64,000 bases of DNA from Kineosporia mesophila (GCF_021129235.1 NZ_JAJOMA010000006.1:294335-358334), one strand, 5' to 3'; shown: positions 1 to 9,769, counted from the stretch's first letter. Numbers and translations are program-made. Notes: generated by a model not told the origin, from the sequence alone.

Positions 1-2196
1 CGCGGCCTGCTCTCGCACATCGAGGCCAGCGGCCTCGAGGGCGATGACGACCACACCGAGCTGGTCGCCCGCCTGGGTCAGCTGCTCGAGGACGGCGCGA
101 TCGAGGCCCCGCCGCTGATCCCCGCCCAGGGAAGCAGCCCTGAGGCTGCCACCGGTGCCACTGAGGCGGTCACCGGGGCCGGCGACTCCACCGAGGAGGT
201 CGTGCACGCCGCGGCCCAGGCCGCCGCCGCCCAGGCGATCGAGGCCGCACACGAACTGGCTGAGGCCGCCAAGGGGCACCCCGAGGAGATCCCGGCCGGT
301 GCGCAGGTCGTGTCCGCCGAGGTCTCGATCACGAACGTTCCCGAACCGCCCGCCGCCGCAGCGCCTCCGCCGCCGCCTGCACCCACTCCTCCTCCGCCCG
401 CCGAGAAGCCCGCCGAGAAGCCTGCCGCGAAGGCCGCCCCCGAGCCGGGTGAGGCCGGCGAGACCAAGCGCTCGGTCGTCGAGTCTTCCGTGCGTGTCGA
501 CATCGGGCTGCTGGACACCCTGATGTCGATGGTCGGCGAGCTGGTGCTGTCGCGGAACGCCCTGGTCTCCGAACTGGACGAGCAGAACGACAGCGCCCTG
601 GCCCGGTCCGCGCAGCGCCTCTCCCTGATCACCAGTGAGCTGCAGGAACAGGTCATGAAGACCCGTATGCAGCCGGTCGACACGGTCTGGTCCAAGCTCC
701 CCCGAGTCGTCCGTGACCTCTCCCACCAGCTCTCGCGCAACGTGCGCCTGGAGATGGAGGGCCGCGACACCGAACTCGACCGAAGCGTCCTCGAGGCCAT
801 CAAGGACCCGATGACGCACCTCGTCCGTAATGCCATCGACCACGGCATCGAGACGCCGGAAGTACGGATCGGCAAGGGAAAGAACCCCGAAGGTGTGCTG
901 ATGCTGCGCGCCTATCACGAGGCCGGCCTGGTCCACCTCGAGATCATCGACGACGGCGCGGGTATCGATCACAACATCGTCGGCAACAAGGCGGTCGAGC
1001 GGGGCCTGGTCACCCAGGCCCAGCTGGAGAAGATGACGTCGCGCGAGATCACCCAGATGATCTTCCTGCCCGGCTTCTCCACGGCCGCCAAGGTCACCAA
1101 CGTATCCGGCCGCGGTGTCGGCATGGACGTGGTGAAGACCCGGATCGAGGCTATCGGCGGTTCCGTCGACGTCGTCTCGAACCTGGGGGCCGGCTCCACC
1201 TTCCGGCTGAGCATCCCGCTGACCCTGGCCATCATCCCGGCTCTGACGATCGGTTGCTACGGCCACCGTTACGCGGTGCCGCAGGTGAGTGTGCTGGAAC
1301 TGGTGCGACTCTCGGGTGAGCACGCCCGCGGCGGCATCGAGCACATCTCCGGAGCGCCGGTCTACCGGCTACGCGGTTCGCTGCTGCCTCTGGTGCAACT
1401 GGACGAGCAGCTCGAGCTGGTCTCGATCGGCACCTCCAGCGGCGGTGGCCGCAACGACGACGGGCGGGGCGGCTTCATCGTCGTTCTGCAGGCCGAGCAG
1501 CACCGCTTCGGCCTGGTGGTGGACGACGTCCTCGACACCCAGGAAATCGTGGTCAAGCCGCTCGGCCGGCACCTGAAAGCCCTGCCGATGTACCAGGGCG
1601 CCACGATCCACGGTGACGGCAGCGTGGTCCTGATCCTCGACGCGACCGCGATCGCCCGCCGGGCCGACGTGCTCTCCAACCAGGCCGCGGCCGCCAGCTC
1701 GTCGGTCATGGAAGAGACCACGCCGATCGACCCGGTGCTGGTGGTGGAGCTCTCCGGAGGACGGCGCACCGCCATCCCCCTGGACATGGTCACCCGCCTC
1801 GAGGAGATCCCGAACGAGACCATCGAGCGGGTGGGTGGTCGCGAGGTGGTCCAGTACCGGGGCCACATCATGCCGCTGGTGCGCCTGGCGAATCTGCTCG
1901 GTGCCTACGGCGAGGAGACCGACAACGCGCGGGTCCAGCTGGTGGTCTACACCCGCGGTGAGCGCAGCGTCGGCTTCGCGGTCGAGCGGATCATGGACAT
2001 TGCCACTGAGCGCGCCGGTTCCCGTTCCGACATCGACGACCACGCGCTGCTGGGGTCCATCGTCGTCGGTGACCGGGTGGTCGAACTGCTCGACGTGCAG
2101 GCCGCGGTACTCGCCGCCGACCCCGCGTTCTACCAGGACGACGCCGGCGCCACGACGGTGCAGCAGCTCGGCGACCTGTACGAGGAGGCACTGTGA
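1..2196 (+). CDS. cheA: Chemotaxis histidine kinase CheA (5' end outside window)
   Basis: CheA autophosphorylates on a His in its HPt domain using ATP and passes phosphate to CheY and CheB. The reading frame is open from base 1, so the start and most of the HPt domain lie upstream; 731 codons are visible. In order: an HPt-like end, a long Ala/Pro/Glu-rich linker (nt 110-480), the dimerisation helices (LLDTLMSMVGELVLSRN), the HATPase domain (N box LVRNAIDHG, G1 DDGAGID, G2 GRGVGMDVVK) and then two CheW-like domains, about nt 1210-1680 and 1720-2160. The second CheW-like domain is more than the usual single P5. The stop overlaps the cheW start by 4 nt (GTGA). The identity is clear; the HPt histidine cannot be seen. 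Confidence 0.95.
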   Translation, partial: RGLLSHIEASGLEGDDDHTELVARLGQLLEDGAIEAPPLIPAQGSSPEAATGATEAVTGAGDSTEEVVHAAAQAAAAQAIEAAHELAEAAKGHPEEIPAGAQVVSAEVSITNVPEPPAAAAPPPPPAPTPPPPAEKPAEKPAAKAAPEPGEAGETKRSVVESSVRVDIGLLDTLMSMVGELVLSRNALVSELDEQNDSALARSAQRLSLITSELQEQVMKTRMQPVDTVWSKLPRVVRDLSHQLSRNVRLEMEGRDTELDRSVLEAIKDPMTHLVRNAIDHGIETPEVRIGKGKNPEGVLMLRAYHEAGLVHLEIIDDGAGIDHNIVGNKAVERGLVTQAQLEKMTSREITQMIFLPGFSTAAKVTNVSGRGVGMDVVKTRIEAIGGSVDVVSNLGAGSTFRLSIPLTLAIIPALTIGCYGHRYAVPQVSVLELVRLSGEHARGGIEHISGAPVYRLRGSLLPLVQLDEQLELVSIGTSSGGGRNDDGRGGFIVVLQAEQHRFGLVVDDVLDTQEIVVKPLGRHLKALPMYQGATIHGDGSVVLILDATAIARRADVLSNQAAAASSSVMEETTPIDPVLVVELSGGRRTAIPLDMVTRLEEIPNETIERVGGREVVQYRGHIMPLVRLANLLGAYGEETDNARVQLVVYTRGERSVGFAVERIMDIATERAGSRSDIDDHALLGSIVVGDRVVELLDVQAAVLAADPAFYQDDAGATTVQQLGDLYEEAL

Positions 2197-2633
2197 CCCA
2201 GCTATCGACCTTCCACGTCGGTTCCTACCTGTTCGGGGTGGAGGTGGCCCTGGTCCAGGAAGTCGTCCGGATGCAGAAGTTCACCCCGGTCCCGCTCGCC
2301 TCGGCCGAGGTGTCCGGCCTGATCAACCTCCGGGGTGAGGTACTCACCGCCATCGACGTGCGGGCCCGGCTGGGCCTGCCGCCCACCACCGGCGAACGCG
2401 CCCAGGTCAACGTCGTGGTCCGGGTGGACGACGAACCCGTCAGCCTGCTGGTCGACGAGATCGGCGGCGTGGTCGAGGTTTCCCAGATTCCGTTCGAGGG
2501 AACCCCCTCGACGGTCAACGCCAGGGTCGGTTCGCTGCTGCTCGGCGCGTACACGCTGCCGGACAAGCTGCTTCTCGCCCTGGACGCTCGTGCCCTGCTC
2601 GCCTTCGACGAAGGTCGATCGGCAGCTGCCTGA
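2193..2633 (+). CDS. cheW: Chemotaxis coupling protein CheW
   Basis: This 146-aa protein is a single CheW domain. It links chemoreceptors to CheA in the signalling array under the membrane. The hallmarks are FHVGSYLFGVEVALVQEVVR at the N-terminus, then SGLINLRGEVLTAIDVR and SLLVDEIGGVVEV, matching the two SH3-like subdomains. The GTG start at 2193 overlaps the cheA stop, so the two are probably translationally coupled. No receptor gene is present in the window, so its receptors must be encoded elsewhere. Confidence 0.93.
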   Translation: MTQLSTFHVGSYLFGVEVALVQEVVRMQKFTPVPLASAEVSGLINLRGEVLTAIDVRARLGLPPTTGERAQVNVVVRVDDEPVSLLVDEIGGVVEVSQIPFEGTPSTVNARVGSLLLGAYTLPDKLLLALDARALLAFDEGRSAAA

Positions 2634-2667
2634 GGGCACCCGATAGAAGACCGAAAGGGGCGACGCG

Positions 2668-3039
2668 ATGCGAGCCTTGGTGATCGACGACTCGCGAGCG
2701 ATGCGATCGATCCTGACCAGGCAACTCCAAGACCTCGATTTCGACGTCGCCCAGGCCTTCGACGGACGGGATGCACTGGATCTGCTCGACACCGGGTACA
2801 TGCCTGACGTGGCCCTCGTCGACTGGAACATGCCGCGGATGGACGGACTGACCTTCATCAAGGCGGTCCGGACCCGCGACGCAATGAAAGACGTTTCGCT
2901 CATGATGGTCACGACCGAGAGCGAACACGGCAACATCGTCCGGGCCCTGGCAGCGGGAGCGCACGAGTACGTCATCAAACCGTTCACCTCAGAGGTGATC
3001 GCTGAGAAGCTGGCGCTCTTGGGATTGGTGAGGGTATGA
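2668..3039 (+). CDS. cheY: CheY-type response regulator (first copy)
   Basis: A stand-alone 123-aa receiver domain that carries the CheA signal to the flagellar switch. The acid pocket (VIDDSR), phosphoacceptor Asp52 (VDWNMP), conserved Thr82 and Lys104 (VIKPF) are all present. A good ribosome binding site (AAAGGGG) stands 7-8 nt before the ATG. The stop overlaps the cheB start (ATGA). A second receiver gene lies at 5523-5888. Which of the two is the motor-binding CheY and which is a phosphate sink cannot be told from sequence. Confidence 0.9.
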   Translation: MRALVIDDSRAMRSILTRQLQDLDFDVAQAFDGRDALDLLDTGYMPDVALVDWNMPRMDGLTFIKAVRTRDAMKDVSLMMVTTESEHGNIVRALAAGAHEYVIKPFTSEVIAEKLALLGLVRV

Positions 3040-4169
3040 GCGGGGCAACCATCCGCGTTCTGATCGTTGACGACTCGGTGGTCATCCGCCGGTTGATCAA
3101 GGAGATTCTCGACGCCGACAGCCGGATCGAGGTTGTCGGCGTCGCACACAACGGCCAGGTCGCGATCACCAAGGTCGAAGAACTGAAGCCGGACGCAGTC
3201 ACCATGGACATCGAGATGCCCGTGATGAACGGTGTCGACGCGGTCCGCGCACTGCGCAAGACTCATCCGCGCCTGCCGATCGTGATGTTCTCCACCCTGA
3301 CCGAGCGGGGTGCGTCCGCCACCATGGACGCGCTCGCGGCCGGGGCCAGCGACTACGTCACCAAGCCGGCCAATGTCGGCAGCGTGATGGAGAGCCGGCA
3401 GAACATCAAGGACCAGCTGATACCCAAGCTGATCGCGCTCACCGGCGCGCGGAAGCTGGTCGGTACCAGAACCGCTCTCCCACCGGCCCAGCCGCCGGCG
3501 GGAGTCTCGCGGGCCGCCGGAACACCGCGCCGCACACAGCCGTTCGGTCTGCTGGCGATCGGTAGTTCCACCGGTGGCCCGGACGCACTGGCGACGGTGC
3601 TCTCGGCCCTGCCGGGCGATCTGCCGGTACCGGTCGTGATCACCCAGCACATGCCTCCGGTGTTCACCAAGATGCTGGCCCAGCGCCTCGACTCGATCTC
3701 CCGGCTGAACATCGTGGAGGCCGAGGAGGGTGACGTGGTGGAGCGCGGCAAGGTGCTGATCGCCCCGGGCGGTCTGCACATGGAGATGAAGTCCAAGGGC
3801 ACCGGGGTTTTCGTGCACCTGAGCGATGCCCCGCCGGAGAACTTCTGCCGGCCCGCCGTGGACGTCATGTTCCGGTCGGTCGCCGCGGTCTACCGCAACC
3901 GGGTGCTCGGGCTGGTGCTGACCGGCATGGGACGGGACGGCGCCGCGGGGGCCGGGGTGATCCGTTCCGCCGGTGGTGAGGTGTTCGCCCAGGACGAGGC
4001 GTCGAGTGTGGTCTGGGGTATGCCCGGTGCCACGGTGCTGGCGGGGCAGGCCGACCGGGTTCTCCCGATCGAGCAGATCGCCCCGACGGTCGCCGCGGCG
4101 CTGATCCAGAGTCAGGGTGCGTCCACGCGTCAGGCAGCCGGCCCGGTGACGGGCGGAGTGCGGGCATGA
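3036..4169 (+). CDS. cheB: Chemoreceptor glutamate methylesterase CheB
   Basis: A 377-aa two-domain protein that removes methyl groups from chemoreceptors for adaptation. The N-terminal receiver has Asp58 (MDIEMPVMNG) and Lys110. A short linker rich in Pro, Arg and Thr (about 140-168) leads to the esterase, with the catalytic Ser178 in GSSTGG, His in ITQHMPP (about 204) and Asp in TGMGRDG (about 300). It overlaps cheY upstream and cheR downstream by 4 nt each. Length and motifs are normal for the family. Confidence 0.95.
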   Translation: MSGATIRVLIVDDSVVIRRLIKEILDADSRIEVVGVAHNGQVAITKVEELKPDAVTMDIEMPVMNGVDAVRALRKTHPRLPIVMFSTLTERGASATMDALAAGASDYVTKPANVGSVMESRQNIKDQLIPKLIALTGARKLVGTRTALPPAQPPAGVSRAAGTPRRTQPFGLLAIGSSTGGPDALATVLSALPGDLPVPVVITQHMPPVFTKMLAQRLDSISRLNIVEAEEGDVVERGKVLIAPGGLHMEMKSKGTGVFVHLSDAPPENFCRPAVDVMFRSVAAVYRNRVLGLVLTGMGRDGAAGAGVIRSAGGEVFAQDEASSVVWGMPGATVLAGQADRVLPIEQIAPTVAAALIQSQGASTRQAAGPVTGGVRA

Positions 4170-4984
4170 CCTTGCAGGACTCTGATTTCACCTTCGTCAT
4201 CGGAATGATCCGGCAGCGCAGTTCGATCGACCTGCAGCCGGGAAAGGAGTACCTGGTCGAGTCCCGGCTGGCGCCGGTGGCCCGGAAGTTCGGCGACAAG
4301 GACGTCGCCGCGCTGGTGCACCGCCTGCGGCGCAACGACCGGGACGCCTGCGACGCGGTGGTCGACGCGCTGACCACGAACGAGACCTCGTGGTTCCGCG
4401 ACGCCCACCCGTTCGACGCCTTCACCCGGCTGATGCTGCCCGAGGTGAAGAAGTTCGCCGGCACGACCGTGAACGTCTGGTCGGCGGCCTCTTCCAGTGG
4501 CCAGGAGGCTTACTCGCTGGCCCTGCTGCTGCTCGACTGGCTGCCGGCGAACCCCGGCAGGACCGCGAAGATCCACGGCACGGACATCTCCCCGACCATG
4601 GTGGCGCGGGCCACGGCCGGGAAGTACAGCCAGCTCGAAATCAATCGCGGTATGCCGGTCAAGTACATGGTCAAGTACTTCGATCAGGTAGGGAGGGACT
4701 GGATCGTCAAGCCGGAGGTGCGTGCCATGACCAGCTTCCGGCAGGGCAATCTGGCCCAGCCCCCGGTCGGCCTACCGCAGATGGACATCGTCTTTCTGCG
4801 GAACGTGCTGATCTACTTCGATCTGCCGACCAAGCGCCAGGTTCTCGCGAATGTTCGCAAAGTATTGCGACCCGGGGGATTTCTGGTTCTCGGCGGGGCC
4901 GAGAGCACCATCACCCTGGACACGAACTTCACCCGGGTGGAAACCGACAAGGTAGTGATCTTCCGAAACGGAGGAGGGACATGA
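4166..4984 (+). CDS. cheR: Chemoreceptor methyltransferase CheR
   Basis: A 272-aa SAM-dependent methyltransferase that methylates receptor glutamates, opposing CheB. The N-terminal helical domain spans about 1-70; TNETSWFRD at 71-79 is the family signature. The SAM-binding loop SAASSSGQE is at 106-114, and FLRNVLIYF near 205 is the late motif. The ATG at 4166 overlaps the cheB stop, and its own stop overlaps the next gene (ATGA). No extra TPR domain is present. Confidence 0.95.
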   Translation: MTLQDSDFTFVIGMIRQRSSIDLQPGKEYLVESRLAPVARKFGDKDVAALVHRLRRNDRDACDAVVDALTTNETSWFRDAHPFDAFTRLMLPEVKKFAGTTVNVWSAASSSGQEAYSLALLLLDWLPANPGRTAKIHGTDISPTMVARATAGKYSQLEINRGMPVKYMVKYFDQVGRDWIVKPEVRAMTSFRQGNLAQPPVGLPQMDIVFLRNVLIYFDLPTKRQVLANVRKVLRPGGFLVLGGAESTITLDTNFTRVETDKVVIFRNGGGT

Positions 4985-5526
4985 GCGTCTTCACCGAGCT
5001 GGATGACGATGCGCGAGAGGAACTCGGTGTGATCCTCACCGACGTGTTCTCCTCCGTGCTGAAGGAAGAGGCCATCGTCACCAACAACCAGCTGCCGGTG
5101 GGCAACACCGCCGTGTCACGCCTGGCCATTCACAACTTCGCCGACGACAACGACCAGAGCGAGGAACAGTTCGCGGTGATCGAGGTTCGTGTCGGTGTCA
5201 GCCTGGCCCGGGTGATGGCGGCCAGGATGATGTCGATCAGTTCCCCGGGACCGAACGACCTGGTCGACGCGATCGCGGAGATCAGCAACATTGCCGGAGG
5301 GAACGTGAAAACGCTTCTGTGCAATCACGCCCGCCTCTCTCTGCCGACGGCCGAGATCATTGATGACGAGCGGTTCGAAGAAGCGGAACCCGCAGACGGC
5401 AGCACGTGTGTGCGCGCCGTCGTGCTGGGCCACGTGGTCCAGCTCGCCATCCACCCCCATGCCCCGGTAGCTGGCCTCCTCTGGCCGCCGGAGATCAACG
5501 ACGCAACCCTGGAGCCCACCTCATGA
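4981..5526 (+). CDS. cheX: CheX/CheC-family CheY-P phosphatase (first)
   Basis: This 181-aa protein resembles the CheC/CheX/FliY phosphatases that speed up CheY-P hydrolysis. The central helix carries the E-x2-N signature (AIAEISNIAGGN) followed about 18 residues later by LSLP, the spacing type seen in the family. The ATG at 4981 overlaps the cheR stop; a longer reading from 4390 would run out of frame through cheR and is not credible. The stop overlaps the following cheY. No CheD, the usual partner of CheC, is seen nearby, which fits CheX better than CheC. The specific name is inference. Confidence 0.72.
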   Translation: MSVFTELDDDAREELGVILTDVFSSVLKEEAIVTNNQLPVGNTAVSRLAIHNFADDNDQSEEQFAVIEVRVGVSLARVMAARMMSISSPGPNDLVDAIAEISNIAGGNVKTLLCNHARLSLPTAEIIDDERFEEAEPADGSTCVRAVVLGHVVQLAIHPHAPVAGLLWPPEINDATLEPTS

Positions 5527-5888
5527 AGATCCTGGTAACTGACGACAGTCGAGCAATGCGGATGATCGTCATCCGGACCATGCGGCAGGCAGGTCTGGGC
5601 AAGCACGAGATCCTGGAGGCCGAGAACGGTCGCCTCGGGCTGGAGGCCGTCAAGGACTTCAAGCCGGATCTCATCCTTTCCGACTGGAACATGCCGGAGA
5701 TGACCGGCATCGACTTCCTCAAGGCCCTTCGGGCCAGCGGCGACACTACCCCGTTCTGCTTCGTCACCTCTGAGGGTGGCGGCGACAAGGCGGAAGAGGG
5801 TGTGGCCGCAGGCGCGATCGGATTCATCGTCAAGCCCTTCACCGCGGAAGCATTCATGGACACACTCGGATCGGTGGTTTCAGCATGA
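5523..5888 (+). CDS. CheY-type response regulator (second copy)
   Basis: A 121-aa single receiver domain. The acid pocket is VTDDSR, the phosphoacceptor Asp is in LSDWNMPEMTG (about residue 54), the conserved Thr is in FVTSEGG and the Lys is in IVKPF. It sits between two CheX-like genes with 4-nt overlaps on both sides, so regulator and presumed phosphatases are probably made together. It may be the motor-signalling CheY or a phosphate sink. Confidence 0.88.
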   Translation: MKILVTDDSRAMRMIVIRTMRQAGLGKHEILEAENGRLGLEAVKDFKPDLILSDWNMPEMTGIDFLKALRASGDTTPFCFVTSEGGGDKAEEGVAAGAIGFIVKPFTAEAFMDTLGSVVSA

Positions 5889-6373
5889 GTGTCGAGACAG
5901 AACAGTCACCCCTGCCCAGCCGGCATTCGGTGCGCAACACGATCGAGGGCCTGGTCGGCCGCGACGTCGACCTGTCGGACGGCATCCCGCCGCCGGCCAA
6001 GTCGACCAACGTCGTCGCGGTCTACGTCACCGATCAGCTGAAGACGTCCGCCCTGGTGGTCGTCGACCTGGAGTGTGCCGCGCGGATCGGGGGCTCCCTG
6101 GGCATGATCCCCCGTGGCGTGGTGGACGAGGGCATCAAGGCTCGCGACCTGCCGAAGGACCTCGAGGAGAACTGCTACGAGGTTCTCAACGTGATGGCGT
6201 CGATCTTCAACCTGCCCAATCACCCGCACGTGCGTCTCTACGAGATGTACGCCCCGGGTTCGGCCATCCCGGCCGACATCGCGGCCCTGGCCGCCACGGT
6301 CGGCAACCGGATGGACGTGAAGCTGAAGATCAGCGGCTACGGCGACGGAACCCTGTCGGTCGTCATCAAGTAG
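5885..6373 (+). CDS. CheX-like chemotaxis protein (second)
   Basis: A 162-aa protein with the mixed alpha/beta pattern of CheX-like domains. An E-x2-N helix can be read in NCYEVLNVMASIFN, and a buried beta hairpin ends the protein (YGDGTLSVVIK). It starts inside the stop of the second cheY. Similarity to the first CheX is weak by eye and is confined to this helix and the overall layout. The role as a CheY-P phosphatase is inferred from motif and neighbours. Confidence 0.55.
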   Translation: MSVETEQSPLPSRHSVRNTIEGLVGRDVDLSDGIPPPAKSTNVVAVYVTDQLKTSALVVVDLECAARIGGSLGMIPRGVVDEGIKARDLPKDLEENCYEVLNVMASIFNLPNHPHVRLYEMYAPGSAIPADIAALAATVGNRMDVKLKISGYGDGTLSVVIK

Positions 6374-6383
6374 GCGAGAGCGA

Positions 6384-7682
6384 ATGACAACGGACCCCGG
6401 ACCCCTGTCCGAGGCCATCGCCGATGCGCCGGCCCCCACGGAATTCCCGCGGGTGCCGGCGCAGACGCGCGTCCCGGCCGACGCGGTGCGCAACGTCAGG
6501 GTGGGCCGGCACGGGCTCTACGACGCCCGCCGTACCCTGATGGCCTACGAGGTGCTGTTCCACTCCGGCGCGAAGGACCAGGGAGACCGGGCGACGTCTC
6601 AGGTCATCGCCTCCACCTTCGGCACCTTCGGCGTGGACCGGATCGCCGGTTCCCGGCCCGTCTTCATCCATCTCACCCGTGCCTTCCTGACCGGGATCAT
6701 CCCGATCCCGGTGGAGCCCGCCGGCGTGGTCATCGAGATCTCGGCGACCATGATGATGGACGCGGAACTGCTCGCCGGGGTCGAGCAGTTGCGGTCCGAC
6801 GGATATCGCCTCGCGCTGATCGAATACCGCGGCCAGTCAGAGGCTTCGGGGCTCCTCGATCTCGTCGACTACGTGAAGATCGATGTGCCGGCTCATCCCG
6901 GCTGGCAACTCGCCGAGCTGGCCGCCCAGGTGACCGGGCGCGGGCGCGATCTGATCGCCGGTGGCATCGAGGACGCGCCCACGTTCGACCGGGCCCGCGA
7001 GCTCGGCTTCGGCCTGTTCCAGGGGCCGTTGCTGGAGAAGCCCAAGGTGCTGGAACGGCGCACCCTGACGCCGACCCAGCTGGTCTGTGTGCGTCTGCTG
7101 CGCGAACTGGCCGACCCCGACCTGGACATCGTCCGGCTCGAGCCCACCGTCGGCAGTGACCCCGGCCTGGCGCTGAGACTGCTGCGCACGGCCAACTCGG
7201 CCGCGTCCGGTACCAGCGGTCAGGTCTCCTCGCTGCGCCAGGCCCTGGTCATCATCGGCCCGCGCCGCCTGCGTTCCTGGGTCGTGCTGATCCTGATCGA
7301 GGGCCCGTCCAGCGCCTCACCGGCCGACGGGCTCTGGAAGGTGCTCGCCCGGGCCGGCACCTGCCGTCTGCTGGCCCCGCAGGAGGCCGGTGACCTGGCG
7401 TTCACCGTCGGCCTGCTCTCCGGTGCCGCGGAGTTGCTCGGCGCGTCGCCCCGGACGGTGGCCGAGGCCGCCGGGGTGACCGGGGACGTCCGCGACGCCC
7501 TGGTCAGTGGGCTCGGTGGCGCCGGGGTCGCCTTGCACGCGGTGCTGGCCCACGAGCGCGACGACGACGAGGGCGTCGCCGCCTCCGGCATGAGTCTGCA
7601 CGCCGTTTCGCACGCCTATCTGGAATCGCTCAGCGAGTCGCTCCGCCTGGTCGAGGAGATCTCGGGTGCCGCTGACGAGTGA
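6384..7682 (+). CDS. EAL-HDOD domain protein
   Basis: A 432-aa protein with an N-terminal EAL-like domain and a C-terminal HDOD domain, the YuxH-like arrangement. The EAL position reads AYEVLFHSG, so the signature Glu-Ala-Leu is changed to Glu-Val-Leu; several catalytic acidic residues of active c-di-GMP phosphodiesterases are not evident. The HDOD part begins near DPGLALRLLRTANSA. Such proteins often act as signalling scaffolds rather than enzymes. It is the last gene of the chemotaxis run, 10 nt after the previous gene. Its stop lies 30 nt before the chosen nadE start. Confidence 0.8.
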   Translation: MTTDPGPLSEAIADAPAPTEFPRVPAQTRVPADAVRNVRVGRHGLYDARRTLMAYEVLFHSGAKDQGDRATSQVIASTFGTFGVDRIAGSRPVFIHLTRAFLTGIIPIPVEPAGVVIEISATMMMDAELLAGVEQLRSDGYRLALIEYRGQSEASGLLDLVDYVKIDVPAHPGWQLAELAAQVTGRGRDLIAGGIEDAPTFDRARELGFGLFQGPLLEKPKVLERRTLTPTQLVCVRLLRELADPDLDIVRLEPTVGSDPGLALRLLRTANSAASGTSGQVSSLRQALVIIGPRRLRSWVVLILIEGPSSASPADGLWKVLARAGTCRLLAPQEAGDLAFTVGLLSGAAELLGASPRTVAEAAGVTGDVRDALVSGLGGAGVALHAVLAHERDDDEGVAASGMSLHAVSHAYLESLSESLRLVEEISGAADE

Positions 7683-7711
7683 CGCCGGGCCGGTTTGAGA
7701 GACTGCTCCTC

Positions 7712-9745
7712 GTGAGCGAGCGCTTCTACTCCGCGTACCACCAGGGCTTCCTCCGGGTCGCCGCCTGCACGATGCGAACGGCCATCGCCGATCCGGACGC
7801 CAACGCCGAGTCGGTGCTGCGGATCGCGCGGGACTGCCATGACGACGGCGTGGGGCTGGCGGTGTTCCCCGAACTCACGCTCACCGGGTACTCGATCGAA
7901 GACCTGCTGCTGCACGAGACGCTGCTGGCCGATGCCGAGCGCGCCCTGCGGACGGTGATCGACGGCTCGGCCGGGCTCACCCCGGTGCTGCTCGTCGGCC
8001 TGCCCGTGCGCTACCGCCACCGCCTGCACAACGTCGCCGCGGTGGTGCACGACGGGCAGCTGCTCGGGGTCGCCCCCAAGTCGTACCTGCCCAACTACCG
8101 CGAGTTCTACGAGGCCCGCCAGGTCTCGGCCGGGCGCGACGTGGGCGAGAGCATCGTGCTGGCCGGTGAGCAAGTCCCGTTCGGCAACGACCTGCTCTTC
8201 GCTGCCACCGACGTCCCCGGTTTCGTGCTGCACGTCGAGATCTGCGAGGACATGTGGGTGCCCGTTCCGCCCAGCGCCACGGCCGCGCTGGCCGGGGCCA
8301 CCGTGCTCACCAACCTCTCGGGCAGCCCGATCACCATCGGCCGGGCCGAGGACCGCAAGCTGCTCTGCCGCTCCGCTTCGTCCCGCTGCCTGGCCGCCTA
8401 CGTGTTCGCGGCCGCCGGGGAAGGCGAGTCCAGTACCGATCTCTCCTGGGACGGGCAGACGCTCGTCTACGAGAACGGTGTGCTGCTGGCCGAGGGGGAG
8501 CGATTCCCGACCGGCGACCGCCGCACGACCGCCGACGTCGACCTGGACCTGCTGCGGGCCGAGCGGCTGCGGATGGGCTCGTTCGACGACAACCGGGCCG
8601 CTCACGGCGCCGACCTGCGCACGATCGAGTTCGAGCTCAAGCCGCCGGCGGGTGACATCGGGCTGCGGCGTGAGGTCGAGCGCTTCCCGTTCGTGCCGGC
8701 CGACGAGTCCCGGCTCGAGCTGGACTGCTACGAGGCCTACAACATCCAGGTCGCCGCGCTGCGGCAGCGGATGCGGGCGATCGGTCAGCCGAAGATCGTC
8801 ATCGGGGTCTCGGGCGGGCTGGACTCGACCCACGCCCTGATCGTCGCGGCCAAGGCCATGGACGAGGAGAACCGGCCCCGCACCGACATTCTCGCGTTCA
8901 CGCTGCCCGGCTTCGCGACCAGTGACCGCACGAAGAACCAGGCGGTCGGCCTGGGGCGCACGCTCGGGGTCACGTTCGAGGAGATCGACATGCGGCCGGC
9001 GTCCGAGCTGCTGCTGAAAGATCTCGGGCACCCGTTCGCCGGTGGGGAGCCGGTCTACGACATCACCTTCGAGAACGTGCAGGCCGGTCTGCGCACCGAC
9101 TACCTGTTCCGGCTGGCGAACCAGCGGGGCGGCATCGTGCTCGGCACCGGCGACCTGTCCGAGCTCGCCCTGGGCTGGTCCACCTACGGCGTCGGCGACC
9201 AGATGTCGCACTACAACGTCAACGGTGGCGTGCCGAAAACTCTGATGCAGCATCTGATCCGCTGGGTCATCACGTCGGGTCAGTTCGATGACGAGGTGGG
9301 CAAGATCCTCGAAGACGTGGTCGGTGGCGAGATCAGCCCGGAGCTGGTGCCCGCGGGCGAGGACGGCATCACCCAGAGCACCGAGGCCAAGGTCGGACCG
9401 TACTCGTTGCAAGACTTCTCGCTGTTCTACACGCTGCGCCACGGGTTCCGGCCGTCGAAGATCGCCTTCCTGGCCCTGCACGCCTGGGGCGATGCCGGGA
9501 AGGGCGACTGGCCGCCGCATTTCCCTCCGGACAGTCGCAACGAGTTCGACCTGCCGGTGATCCGGAGCTGGCTTGAGGTGTTCGCGCAGCGATTCTTCGC
9601 GTTCAGCCAGTTCAAGCGCTCCGCCATGCCGAACGGACCGAAGGTCACGGCCGGTGGCTCGCTTTCGCCCCGAGGGGACTGGCGGGCGCCGTCGGACGCC
9701 TCGGCCCGGATCTGGCTGGAAGAGATCCGCCGCGAGGTGCCGTAG
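7712..9745 (+). CDS. nadE: Glutamine-dependent NAD+ synthase
   Basis: A 677-aa two-domain enzyme that makes NAD+ from nicotinate adenine dinucleotide, ATP and glutamine. The N-terminal nitrilase-type glutaminase has Glu54 ([10 protein letters not shown]), Lys about 123 ([10 protein letters not shown]) and Cys about 178 (EICEDMW). The C-terminal synthetase has the PP-loop [12 protein letters not shown] at 7712 is chosen because it gives [18 protein letters not shown], the usual family start, and about the length of the M. tuberculosis enzyme. GTG at 7679 would add 11 residues. It is housekeeping, not motility, and is convergent with the next gene. Confidence 0.95.
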   Translation: MSERFYSAYHQGFLRVAACTMRTAIADPDANAESVLRIARDCHDDGVGLAVFPELTLTGYSIEDLLLHETLLADAERALRTVIDGSAGLTPVLLVGLPVRYRHRLHNVAAVVHDGQLLGVAPKSYLPNYREFYEARQVSAGRDVGESIVLAGEQVPFGNDLLFAATDVPGFVLHVEICEDMWVPVPPSATAALAGATVLTNLSGSPITIGRAEDRKLLCRSASSRCLAAYVFAAAGEGESSTDLSWDGQTLVYENGVLLAEGERFPTGDRRTTADVDLDLLRAERLRMGSFDDNRAAHGADLRTIEFELKPPAGDIGLRREVERFPFVPADESRLELDCYEAYNIQVAALRQRMRAIGQPKIVIGVSGGLDSTHALIVAAKAMDEENRPRTDILAFTLPGFATSDRTKNQAVGLGRTLGVTFEEIDMRPASELLLKDLGHPFAGGEPVYDITFENVQAGLRTDYLFRLANQRGGIVLGTGDLSELALGWSTYGVGDQMSHYNVNGGVPKTLMQHLIRWVITSGQFDDEVGKILEDVVGGEISPELVPAGEDGITQSTEAKVGPYSLQDFSLFYTLRHGFRPSKIAFLALHAWGDAGKGDWPPHFPPDSRNEFDLPVIRSWLEVFAQRFFAFSQFKRSAMPNGPKVTAGGSLSPRGDWRAPSDASARIWLEEIRREVP

Positions 9746-9769
9746 GGAGTTGAGCCGGGCCTGAGGTCT

